64,000 bases of DNA, taken from Papilionanthe hookeriana x Papilionanthe teres. Its lineage: Eukaryota > Streptophyta > Magnoliopsida > Asparagales > Orchidaceae. Positions within the stretch are counted from its first letter, which is position 1. Every line of letters begins with the position of its first letter. Both the position numbers and the translations under genes were made by a program. The notes below the pieces were generated by a model, which saw only the letters and a program-made list of their open reading frames with translations, ran no database searches and was not told where the DNA came from. The stretch spans positions 15,713,682 to 15,777,681 of the forward strand of contig CM040433.1 of the NCBI GenBank assembly GCA_022702705.1, written 5' to 3'. Below, piece after piece: positions 9,201-21,200 of this stretch.

Positions 9201-12200
9201 GGTTTTGGGAGGGTTTGTAGAGTTTGTTGGGGGGTGCATTTTAATGAGGTTTGCTGGACGGTTTGTTGGAATCTGTGGTGTTTGTTGGGGGTGCATTTCG
9301 ATGAGGTTTGGTCGATGGTTTTGGGAGGGTTTGTGGTGTTTTTTGAGGGTGCATTTTGAAGAGGAGTGTTGCATGGTTTTGGGAGGGACTGTGGTGTTTG
9401 TTGGGGGTTCATTTTGATGAGGTTTTCTGGATGGTTTGTTGGGGGTATGTGATGTTTGTTGGAGGTGCATTTCGATGAGGTTTGGTCGATGGTATTGGGA
9501 GGGTTTGTGGTGTTTGTTGGGGGCGCATTTTGATGAGGTTTGTTGGATGATTTTGGGAGGGTTTGTGGTGTTTGTTAGGGGTGCATCGTGCTGAGATTTT
9601 ATGGATGGTTAGTTGGGGTTTGTGGCGTTTGTTGGAGTTGCATTTCGATGAGGTTTGGTGGTTGGTTTTGGGAGGGTTTGTGGTGTTTGTTGGGGGGTGC
9701 CTTTTGCTTTGGAGGAGAGGTAATTTTTTGCAAAATGCTATCCACTATACTATTTGTTTGTTTCTTTGGATTGAGAGGAATCAAAGGAAGCATAATGTGG
9801 TGTGGAGAAATGCTAAAGGAATCCTTACTATTGTCATATGCTTTATTTCTAGAGTGGTTGCTTACACTTCCTCTCGCAAGCTTCTTTATGATATGGGATT
9901 GCTAAAACATATAAATATTTATGCAAACAGTTTATCGGTTGCTAGTTTATTAGTGCTTTATGAATTTTGGGTCGACATACTTGATCCAGTGCTTTATGGA
10001 TGTAGTTTATTAGTCGATGTTGGGTTTTGTTTGACTTAGAATATTTCGTTTTATCTTTTCACTTTTAATTGTTAGCAACGCAATGAGTTGGAATAAAGAG
10101 GTTGAATCATTGGTCATGTGACATGGGGAGATCACTGTTATATTTTACGACCTCTGTTTAAAGGAAATCAAGCTGAGAAATAGTTTCACCACCTATTTTA
10201 ACAAAGGTGGCGAAATCTCATCACAAAGTTCAAGGAAATGACAGGAAGGGATTACGATTGGATGAAATTTAAGAACAAGTGAGATCAGCTAAAGAATGAT
10301 TAAAAATTATGGAAGGAACTGAAAAGGGGATCCACAAGATTGGGCTGAGAACCGGTGAAGCGGACAATAGATGTCTCGGAGGGTTGGTGGACTGAGAAAT
10401 TACAGATAATAATCTATCTAATGAATTCTTCTTATCTCATTCTATATACTACTAAGATGCTTTAACTAATAGACTTGTCATATGTTGCACGCAGTTTCAG
10501 CTGCTAGAAAATTCAAATTCAGCAGCATTGATCTGGTTCTGGAGGAGAAGTTGGACAGCATGTATGGTGGGGTTGTTGCAATGGGAACTCATGCGTTCAC
10601 CCCAAGTAAACATGGGTTCACAGGCATACCAAAGGACTTGGAGACCGAGCATTTAGGCTATTCGGGTGAAGGCCAGAGCCTACGGGCCCGTTTGGGACAG
10701 CTTATTGGGCTGCGGAGGCATTTGGAAACACCGCCCTTGTGTTTGGAAAACACGTTCGGCCCGCTTATTTTTGTAGCTCTTATACAAGCTTCCTTATTTT
10801 GTTAATAAAAGGCGAAGCGGAGAAAAGCACGCGTCCTGCATCCGCTTCTCACGTTAGGTAAAGAATTCCACCCGCCCTTCTCTGCTCGCACTCGCCCTCC
10901 CCCTCCCCGACCTTCCTTCGGCTCCTTCACCCTCGCGGAAAGGAAGATCTGCCCTAGAGAACGATCAAGATGCTAAACTGCTGGAAGCGCGGTGTCAAAT
11001 GCGGAAGATCTACCCTAGAGAACGATCGAGATCCTCCTTTCGCGATTTTCTCGCAGCCTGTCCCGGTCGCGATCCAAGACGGAGAGGAAGAGAATCGAAG
11101 CTTCACTCTTCTGCACCCTGCACCATTTTCCTCGACTTCCTCTTCTAACAAAAAAAATATCCCACTCTCTTTTCTGCTCTTCTCCCATCACTCGATAGGG
11201 TAGTCCTCTCCTTTCTCTGAACTTTTTTTTCAATTTTGCCATCTTTTTTCTGGTTAGTTTTGATGGATGCAGCTAGTTTTTATTGTTTATTGTTGTTGTT
11301 GTTCTTTTTTTAAATTTACATAGCTACTGTTAAATTATTCACCCATATATCAGTATAATATAGCTCGTTTGCTCTTGCAGATTATTTGCAGATTGAACTT
11401 CCTCACTGGACTGATATTATTAAGCCTAGAAGATTCAAGGAGCTCACTTCATATGACCCGGATTGGTACTACATTAGAGCTGGTAATTGATTTCATCCTT
11501 TATTTTTATTTTGGAAGATTGACTCGTTACTACTTCCTCCAATGAAGCATCTTTAAGTTGTTTATTTCATTTGCTGCTTCCATGGCAAGGAAGATCTATT
11601 TGAGACAGGGCATTGGAGTAGGTGGCTTTCAGAAGATCTATTAAGGTTGTAAGAGCAATGGTAGCAGGCCACCTCATTTCTGCAAAGGAGTGGTGCAATT
11701 GCTCGTCATATTCTGCAGCAACTAGAAAACATGAATATCGTTGAAGCCCATGAGAAGAGGTCAGTGCTTTCAGTTAAAGCTAATAAATATTTAACTGTTT
11801 AAATTTCTTTTCTTTTTTTTCATAAAGGGATGTTGATTCTTTGCTGCTCTAAACTTTAGCGTAATCTTTCATCTTATCAGTAATTACATTGAACTTAATT
11901 TTTTTATTATTTTGCTAATCAGCTTAAGAGTATTACTAGTATTGAGCAATCGTAATTTTTTTGTTATAAGAATACTAGCTTCTCTGTTAGCTTACTGCTT
12001 ATAAACATTAAGCATTGAACATTTGGAAACACAAGTGGACTAAAATCTTTACTGCTCTTCTCCCACCAAATAAGTTGTTCTGAATAAGCTCCCTCAAACA
12101 ACAAGTCACATTATCCTGATAATCTGCAGATTATCATATTGTCAGGATAATCTGTTTATCAGCAGATTATTTATAATCTGCAGGTGCCCAAAACAGACCC

Positions 12201-15200
12201 TAAACCAAAAGGAGCTGGATTCCACATATCAATCAAAGCGACTTAGGGAGGAGAAAAAGAAGAAAGAATGAGCTACTTTCATCAGAAGCTCAATAAAAGA
12301 AATGTCAAAATCATGTAAAATTTAGGTTAGGACCTCACGAGACGCCTCCATAGGCGACTTTCTTCGAGTTCTTGACATATATCCTGAAGTTGTCAGATAA
12401 GACATTCTATCTGAGCTCTTTGAAGTTACTGAAGACACAACACGTAGACAAATATTTATGCAAATGGATCCGATCTGCGAGTCGATTATTTAAATTCTTT
12501 TATGGATAAATGATGCCATAAAGATATTGTGTATTTGCTCTATTTTTTTTTCACATCTCTTTCGTGATTGTTTATTTGCACCGGTTTTCTTTCCACATTT
12601 GTCTCGTATATGTGTACTTAGCTTTCCTGTCAGTATAGCCTTTTTTTCGTACTTATATATCTTATTTTAACGTTGTCTGATTCGCACTATATGGCTTAAT
12701 AGAGTACTTGTTGACGATGGATCCACGTTAACTGAGCTTTAGACGAAAACTTACAGCAGTTATGATTCTATTGTACGAATACTACAACTCCCACTTCGAT
12801 CGAACACACTGCATGACATCGAGTTATATTGGTGATAAATGGGTCGGCGAGCTACTACAAAGATATTCCACAGGGTTCAGTAACATGTTCCTTAAAAAAA
12901 AAGTCATATTTCTCGATCTACTCGATGAACTACAAAGACGTCATGGACTTTACGGCACCTTAAAACGACAACAAGAGAGATGTTAGCAATAACCCTCTAC
13001 ATTTTATCACATAATGAATCAATTAGAGGAACAATAGAGCGATTCCAACATTCATTGGAGACAATAAGCAGATATTTCTCGATTGGCTACAAGCTCTTGT
13101 CGATTTAGCGATAAAGATAATTAAGCCAGATGATCCAACATTCGAGGGGACTCCGACAAATATTATAAATGGCTCGCGGTACATGTCATTCTTTAAGGTA
13201 ATTATTTATATCACATGACATTCGAACGTCAAAATGAGTTACATGGCAATAACAAGTTTAGCAAATCTGACATAACTGGATCGGAGCAATTGACGGAATC
13301 CACGTGGACGTACGAGTATCCGGTACTCAGAATGTTGCATACATTGAACGTGATGGCTGTCTCTGACTTCAATATGTGTTTCACTTTTGTGATGGCTGGT
13401 TGGGAAAACAACGCACATGACAGTCGTATGTTTTCTTTTGCCACACCAAACCCACGACACGGCTTCCCAGTCCACCACTAGGTTTGTAAATATATCAACC
13501 ACGATCAATTTTTTAAGCTTGTTACTAATTATGATACTTCGACAGGTAATTATTATTTGGTCGATGTTGGATATCCTTTATAGAGAGAGTATCTGAAGCC
13601 ATATCCAAACACGAAGTACTAAATGCTTGATTTTGAAGGGTCCAGTGGTGTTGCCCGTGGCAGGAAGGAAATATTTAGCAAAAAGCATTCCTCATTACAT
13701 GGCGTAATAGAAAAAACTTTTGGTGTTGAAAAAAAAATGCGGCATACTACGTTACATGTCGAATTACCCATTTCCAAAATAAGTGTTGATTGCGCTGGCC
13801 ACAATGGCGATCCACAACTACATTCGACGGCATTATTCCAGATCGTATGTGAACTTCACCCTGACTGATGACGATCACATGCAGGTCCCACCTGAGAATT
13901 TGAATTTCATATAGGCCAATCTATACCACAGACAGAAGCGGAATCTCAGGAAGAATTCACCGAAGATGGCGAAGGTGCAGTGGAAATGGTTGCATTGAGA
14001 GAGCAGATAACGGACAAGACTGTTCGATGATGATTGAACGTCTATTGTTTAGTTTGTAAACTCTATGTTTGTTTAATGTTAGTGGTAGCATGGAATTATT
14101 TGACTTTGCATTTTTCAATTATTAGTCAATGTTTCTTTTCCATTTTCGTTTTATTTGTTTGTTTGTTTTTTCTTTGGGCTTGTGATGTTCATGATGAGAC
14201 TTCTGACCTTTTATGTTCTTCTGGATGGCCTTTTGGTGGTTGTTGTTTACTGTTACATGTGAAATCCTAATGAATACAACATAGATCCTCTCTTCTGTTT
14301 GGTGCATCGATTTATGAGGACTACTAATGGCCTTTTTTTGGTGATATACACATATGATTCATGATATTGGTTTCTCCTTGGTGTTGCATGTGAAATCCTA
14401 ATGAAGACAACCAAGATCCTCTCTTCTCTTTGGTTCATCGGTGTATGAGGACCTATTGGATGGCATTTTTTGGTGATATGCACATGTGGCATAGGACGTT
14501 GGTTTCACGTGAGTTAAAGGCAACCAAGTACAATTCTTTTACAAGGTCAACTGTCTTCGGGTAGTGACAGACTAGTTGGTTGGTGTAGTTAGTTCTCTGA
14601 GACCTCACACCTACATTTTTTTCCAATTTTTTTATTTTTTTTATTCGAGACTATTTTCGGTATTTTACATTTCTTGTACATTATTTTCTTTAATTTAATT
14701 TTATGAGCTACTTTATGTTTCTCTCTTACATCTTTTAAGGAACATGAGCTTCAGGATTTCAGAGTCCTCCTGACGTGTGTTGTCACTATGGACTACAGAC
14801 TTCAGTACTGACGTCAGATCGGGGGCAAAGTTATGGGAGACAGTTCTAAAGTTGCCTACGGAGCTTCTCGGAGAGTTGTGCCTTCTTCCGGTGGGTGGAC
14901 AGTCCGCCAGACTAGACTGCCGATAGTGATCGGGATTCGACGATATCCCTGGATGACAGTGTATCTCGTGATATTCTGTGTTTTGAATACAAAATTAATA
15001 TTATCATAATTTTAGCTGTAATTTTAATATTTTTATTCATTTTTGTCAATCTTGATACGCACTGAGAAGTGAGAACTGTTTCATTTTTTTTGTACTGTTT
15101 TGTATTAGTTTTATCGCACACGATATCGAATATATCGATGAGCGGTTAGTGTTACAAACAGCATTACCTAACAGGAGCAAAATGATCATTTTTCCACAAA

Positions 15201-18200
15201 CAATCTACAATCGGTTGTTTCAAACAATACTTGCAGATACCTAACCAGAACTTATCCGGATAGTACGCTATCCGGATAAGTTGGGTAAGCTACAGCTGCC
15301 CCAAACAGACCCTTACAGAGAAAAAAGAGGAGCTAAGCGGCCTTCCCCACTCACGCAAAGCTATCTGAGCTCTAGAGACGCTTAAACTAGTTTTCTGCAC
15401 AGGGAACGGCTTAAGTGGGTTTTTTCTTTGTGCATAGGCATTCTATTCTGAGAGTCGATTGAGAGGTTAAAGCTCTATTTCAATAGCAGAAGACTTGGCA
15501 GCAAAGAAATAAATGAGTTACAGATTAAGGTCTGAAATTTTTTAAAGTCAATACATACCTAAAATTCTTCCATGTAAACTTTCATTACTTCTGTGCAGAT
15601 CATCATGGCACCACGGTATGTGTCAATGGATTAGCTTAAAATCTTTAACAGAAACCTTGTCAGGAAAAATAAGCTCAATCATACTTTTGACACCATACAC
15701 AACAAATTAAAAGACGTGGAAGATATGATGCATGATTTCTAATTAGTATTCATCACTTTGTTGATATATTAGCACCTCCACTTCATTAAAATCTTAAAGT
15801 AGTCCACATGCATAAATTCCTTTTAGCCCACAAAACTAAAATCATCATGTCCCTTGAGAAAACTTCCCCACCAACTCCACGAAAGTTCAAATCTGAACCA
15901 ATTCCCATGCCCATTCAAAACCATTGTAAATATTCCCCTTAGCTGTAAGAAATAAAACATCATATGCACCTCCTCAGCTTACAAATGCTATCCATGGACT
16001 TCTTGCTGATGTGACACCTTCCATAATGGTAAATAATAGAAAAATATATTTAAGCTAGCTTTGTTAAAGAAAACAGAGTCCATTCAGCCATGTGCCCAGT
16101 CCTCCAGTCATTACGAATCAATATGTAATCAAATAATAATGTCATTATTTTACCAAATAAAAAAATAATCAAATCCCTAAAGTATTTGGAATTCATCAAG
16201 TTCTTATTTTTTTTAAACCACACACTTCCTATTATATCATAATCAACCACCATAAGTAATATAATAATTGAATGCTTAAAAACATTACATTAATGCATAA
16301 TCTAGTCATGCTTAATTAGGTATAGGTTTATTCCATATTATCTTCTACACAAGTGTAACTATGAAAGTAATCATTCCAGCGAAATGAATTTTTTTTTTAC
16401 TGTTATTATTAACTCGTGGACATTTTGTTGACTTTCTTCTTCCTTTGAAGTTTTATATTAAAACCTTCTATCATCTTTGTAATTCCATGAAATTGTTTTC
16501 GTGATTACTTCAAAAAAAAAACATTATTATCTTTTTTAATTACTTGTAAGCACTTTTCTTCCGTTAATATTATCATTCTTGCTTGGTTTCCTTAGCTTGG
16601 TCAACACCACATCACAACTTCTCCAACCCGAAAATAGATCATACAAACATATAAATGCATACTATCATCCAAATCCCTACAAAAACCCAACCACAACTAT
16701 TCTCCTTCATTTAGTTTTAGAGCTAAAATAGATTCATGTCAACATTATAAAGAATTTGAAGTGTAAAAAATTTCCAAGGAAATGAAATCAAGGCAATGTC
16801 ACAAAACATCAAACTTCAAGTTGTGATGAACTCTTTTCAAAGGCAAAGGTGATAAAGATATAATTGTATAAGTTTATCAATATTGGTTTATTAGCAGTGC
16901 AAAAGACCTGAAAATTCTTCCATGTTAGTCTTTCATTACTTCTGTGCGGATCATCATGGCACCCCAATATGTGCCAATGGATCAGCTTACAAACCTTAAC
17001 AGAGATATTGTTTGGAACAATAAGCTTAATCATACTTATGACACCTTACACAACAAGTTAAAAGATGTGGAAGATCTGATGCAGAACTTTCTAATTAGTA
17101 TTCATCACTTTATTGATATATTAGCACTTCCACTTCATTAAAATCCTAAAGTAGTCCTCATGCATAAAAACTTTTCAGCCCACAAAACTAAAATCATTGT
17201 CGTTCGAGAAAACTTCCCAGCCAACTCCACAAAAGTTCATATCTGAACCTAACTCCCATGCCCATTCAAAAACATTGCCAATATTCCCCTCAACTGTAAA
17301 AAGTTATCCGACCATTAAACCCATCCTCACCCCAAAACTTACTTCTAATGATATAGTTTCTGCAGAATCAAAACGTTATATGCACCTCCTAAATTTACAA
17401 TGCTATCCAAGGACTTCTTGCTAATGTGACTCCTTCCATAATAGTAAACAATTAAAAAATATATTCAAGCTAACCCTATTAAAGAAAACCTAGTCCATTC
17501 AATACACCTCAAGCTTCCTTCAACAAAAAATTGCTTAATCTATGATGATTCAAGCAAGCTAACGCAATCTTCTAAAATTACAATAATTTTAACTCTAAAG
17601 GGCAGAGTTTCTGAAAGTATGGTAAAAATAATATAGCAATAGATCTAATTTCAAACATAAATATGATGAGAAGCAAACATGTTGGTACAGTATTTTAATT
17701 GCATGGTCAGCCTCCTTCAACAGAAATAAGTGTTTGAAGATCAAGACAAACGAAAGCGATCTTCAATCAACTTTCCATAAAACAAGGTCAGACTCACCTA
17801 ATTATGCATCAACATGTGCTCAAATGATGGTGTCACTCTATTACCAAACAAAAAAAATGGTCAAAGCCGAAAGTATTTGGAAAGCCTTGTGTGCTTTTAT
17901 TTCTAAAGACCTCTCTCTCTATCTCTCTCTCTCTAGGATTATTTCATGAATTTTCTATAAAAACAAGCCACGTTACCATAAAAGCAATCACTAAAAAGAA
18001 ATAAAATTGATTCATTTTTACAGATAATCTATAAATAGATTGGAGACGTTCTTTTCTTCCCTCGAAGTTCTTTAATAAGAACTTCAATCATTTGTGAGAT
18101 TTTTAAAATTTTCAAAAAGACTACAAAATATCATAATTCGCACTTTTCGTTAATTGTCACCTTCCTTCCCTTTTAGTGTTGCTCTCGACCTTGACTTGGT

Positions 18201-21200
18201 TGACCACAACACAACACTTCCAACCCTAAAAAACTCCGCACAATCCTAAAGACCCATGCCACCAAGCATCAGAAGTATTCCCCTTCATTTGGTACAAGAC
18301 CTCTAAAACCAAATGACGTAGAATAGTAGTGGGGATTTATAGACATTTAGTGATGTAATGAATAAGAAGGATTATTTAGAGGCTAATGAAAGTTGTGTTA
18401 TGGTTTAATTTTCAACGAAGAGATGATTATCTGATACAAGGAATGATCTACATTTTGAGAGGTTGATCGTCTTTCCCACACCCTAGACGTCTCTAGAAAT
18501 ACCACAAGAAGAAAGAAAACAACAATCACAACAAAACATGTGTAGAAAACAGCAAACCCTAGGTTCCTCCCCTTAATAGAATCCTCCCAAAACATTTGAA
18601 AATTTTCCTTTTAAACTCCTCTCCAAACTCCCCTCCAAACCCCCCTCAATTTCTTCACCTTAAACAAGTGATTATAACCTGATTGGGCCTCACACCCTCC
18701 TTTCCTTTCTCTGCGCCTCGCTCGGGACCCTGCCCTTCTTTCCGTGACAAAAGTCGGCCTGCCTGTGAGCCGATTGGATTGCAATCGGTCAGTCATTCCT
18801 GAACCAACTCCCGCCATAGCGTAACATTACTCTCCTCCCAAAAAAGTATCTTGTTCTCAAAGTAGAAAGAGGAAACTGCTTGTGGATCACCTCGTAAGAT
18901 TCCCATGTTACTTCACAATTCAGCAGTCATTTCCTCTTAACCAATACCCCCTTTGCTCCCCTTACTCCTCGGCGCACTCCCTCGATCTCTAGGTTCCAGA
19001 ATCACCTGCAAGTCCTCTATCAACATCAGCGGTAGTGTAGGTGAGGGTGTATGATCTCCAATCGCTCGTCTCAGCTGGGATACACGGAAGAAAGGGTGTA
19101 GTGCAGATGATGGAGATAAGTTCAAATGGTAGGCCACTGCCCCAATGCGTGTCATCACCTCATAAAGCCCAAAGTATCTCGATGAAAGTTTCTCGCTTCT
19201 TCTCTTGCTTCAAGTAAGCCATGTCCCCTATTTCGAATTGTCTCTCAACTGTGCCCATCCGTTTTCCTCTTCATAATTTGCTGAGCCCTCAGAAAGTGCC
19301 CCTTAAGCTCTGCTATTATCTTATCCCTCTCATTTAAGTACTGATCAACGCCGGATACTGGTGTAGTACTACGCCCACAATGTATAAAGTGAGGTGGATC
19401 ATGCCTACACAATATCTTGAAAAGGGTTGTCTGTGCGGTGGTGTGGTACTAAGTATTATGCCAATACTCGGCCCATGCAATCCACTTAGCCCATAATTTT
19501 GGTGTATCGAATACAAAACAAAGCAGATATGTTTCCACACCCCTGTTGATCACCCCCATCTACTCATCAGTCTGAGAATGATATTCGGTGCTCCTTTTTT
19601 AAGAACTGCCCCTTGCAACCTAAATAAGTTCTTTCCAAAAGTGGATGAGGAACACCTTATCCCTATCCGATACAATCAAATCCGGCACCCGGTGCAAACG
19701 GACCACTTCCCAGATAAACATCGCCGCGACTATGACCGCAGTGTAGGGATGTCGTAAAGGAATGAAATATGCATACTTAAGCGATCCACGACCACATAAT
19801 CACCATGAACCCATCTTACTGTGGAAAGCTCTCGATCAAATCCATCGTCACTTCTTCTCAAACCTTCTCTAGTCATGCTAATGGTTGTAGTAACTGATAC
19901 ACCTAAAAATAACTTGTTTTTAATATACATTTAATGCTCATTTTATGCACATTTTTTATAATTTGCACTTTAGAAAAGTTATTTTGTATGTTATTAGTTT
20001 CAGGTACAAAGAATAGAAATTTACTAAAAATATGGGCAAAATGGAGCAAAATGGCAAAAATATATATGGCGTCATAGCGTCAAACTTGGTGTATAGCGCC
20101 AGGCACGACGAGAAGGCGACGTTATATCACCCCAGACTAGCGCTATAGCGCCAGTAACCAAAATTCTAGAAGGTGCATTGAATGTGGTGGAATTTTGAAT
20201 GGGTGTTTGAAGTAGCCCTTGGTTATTTTCAGAGGGTTTATTAAATGGGTTAACGGTTGAACGAAAAAGAGAGTTTTGGAGAGACTTCGGTGAATTTGGA
20301 GAATTTTTAGAGTTCATTTTGGTGTGCAAGGGTGTGTGAGTCTTTGTTTGTGTAAAAAGAGTTTGGAGATTGTTTGAAAGAAACTTCAGTAATTGCTTGA
20401 GGAGAAGACATAAGATAAGTATCTTGTATTTTTGTTTGAGTTTTTGTTGTTAAGACTCGGCTTTCAATACAAATCATGTGTTCTTGTTTTATCTCCATGA
20501 ATTCCGAGTAATTTCTTTCTTTCTTCTTGCATATGGGAATTATGTGGGATGAGAATAATTTAAAGATTTTTTTTTTATTTTAAAAAATACTCTAGTATTT
20601 TCACTGGTTCTTAATTTACTTTGCAAACTGATCATTTATAATGATAAAATCCATTGCGAAATATAATGACCTAGGAAGGCTATGATTTCACCAACTAGTG
20701 AGTACCACACTTCACTTTTGATAGAGCCATTGCAATCGTCCAAGGGGGTGAAAATAGATAAAGAGATAAGTTTTGACGGGCGTAGAATTAACGTTTCCAG
20801 GGTGACATGCTAGATTATTTTATCAATTCGGCCTTGAGTTTGGATCTAAAGGTCCCTGATAGGTCCCATAGAGATGTCACAGTGGGTAATTTGTAAGTGA
20901 GAGGCCAGAATCTACTCGTGACTCTACTACAATGTTCGAACAAACTTTAGATTAGCTAAATCTTTTCTATAGCACTAAGAGGTGTGAAGGATGAGTATGT
21001 TTATATTTGTCACAATACATCATTTTATATTTTTAATCAATGAAATCCTATATTGATTAATATCTCTTTGCAAGGGGAAAGATCTTTCATAACATTTGAA
21101 CTCTTTTAAAATTTATTAGTCTTTTAAACTTTTTTAATCTATTAAAACTTTGTTCGTACTTTCTGTTTAGATTTAATTTTAATCCATTGCAAACATTTCG

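Larger units (their letters stand above)
10684..12200 (+). mobile_element. Harbinger-type element B carrying host gene fragments (Pack-type)
   Basis: The left terminus GGGCCCGTTTGGGACAGCT and the reverse complement of the right terminus, GGGTCTGTTTTGGGCACCT, form an imperfect terminal inverted repeat of the same style as element A. Flanks are TAC (10681-10683) and TAA (12201-12203), consistent with a mutated 3-bp duplication. Removing B rejoins element A's ORF1. B is 1517 bp, has no transposase, and holds a GC-rich leader-like piece (10855-11220) and a ribosomal protein S19 fragment with its intron (11381-11759). It was presumably mobilised by a related transposase. Confidence 0.75.
10085..12500 (+). 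pseudogene. Harbinger A ORF1, MYB/SANT-like protein, interrupted
   Basis: Part 1 (10085-10680) contains the MYB/SANT-like domain: FYDLCLKEIKLRNSFTTYFN, then after a frameshift NLITKFKEMTGRDYDWMKFK, then two W-to-stop changes before KLWKELK. After a probable intron comes LVLEEKLDSMYGGVVAMG. Part 2 (12201-12500) resumes after element B with a basic QSKRLREEKKKK segment and the C-terminal part ending near FMQMDPICESII. These proteins partner the transposase in DNA binding. Stops and frameshifts make it a pseudogene. Element B lies exactly between the two parts. Confidence 0.75.
8145..15312 (+). mobile_element. PIF/Harbinger element A (autonomous type, decayed)
   Basis: The left terminus GGCTGTGTTTGCGGCAG and the reverse complement of the right terminus, GGGTCTGTTTGGGGCAG, match at 14 of 17 positions. 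Both ends are flanked by TTA (8142-8144 and 15313-15315), the Harbinger target site. Inside, in order, are GC-rich 5' leader sequence with a possible intron, a 58-bp minisatellite, a MYB/SANT-like ORF1 and a DDE transposase ORF2, all on the plus strand. Without nested element B it would be about 5.65 kb, normal for the superfamily. Both ORFs carry stops and frameshifts, so it cannot be autonomous now. Confidence 0.85.

Noticed and set aside
9092..9793. Overlapping open frames on both strands
   Set aside because: They follow the 58-bp minisatellite, and frames rotate with each unit because 58 is not divisible by three.
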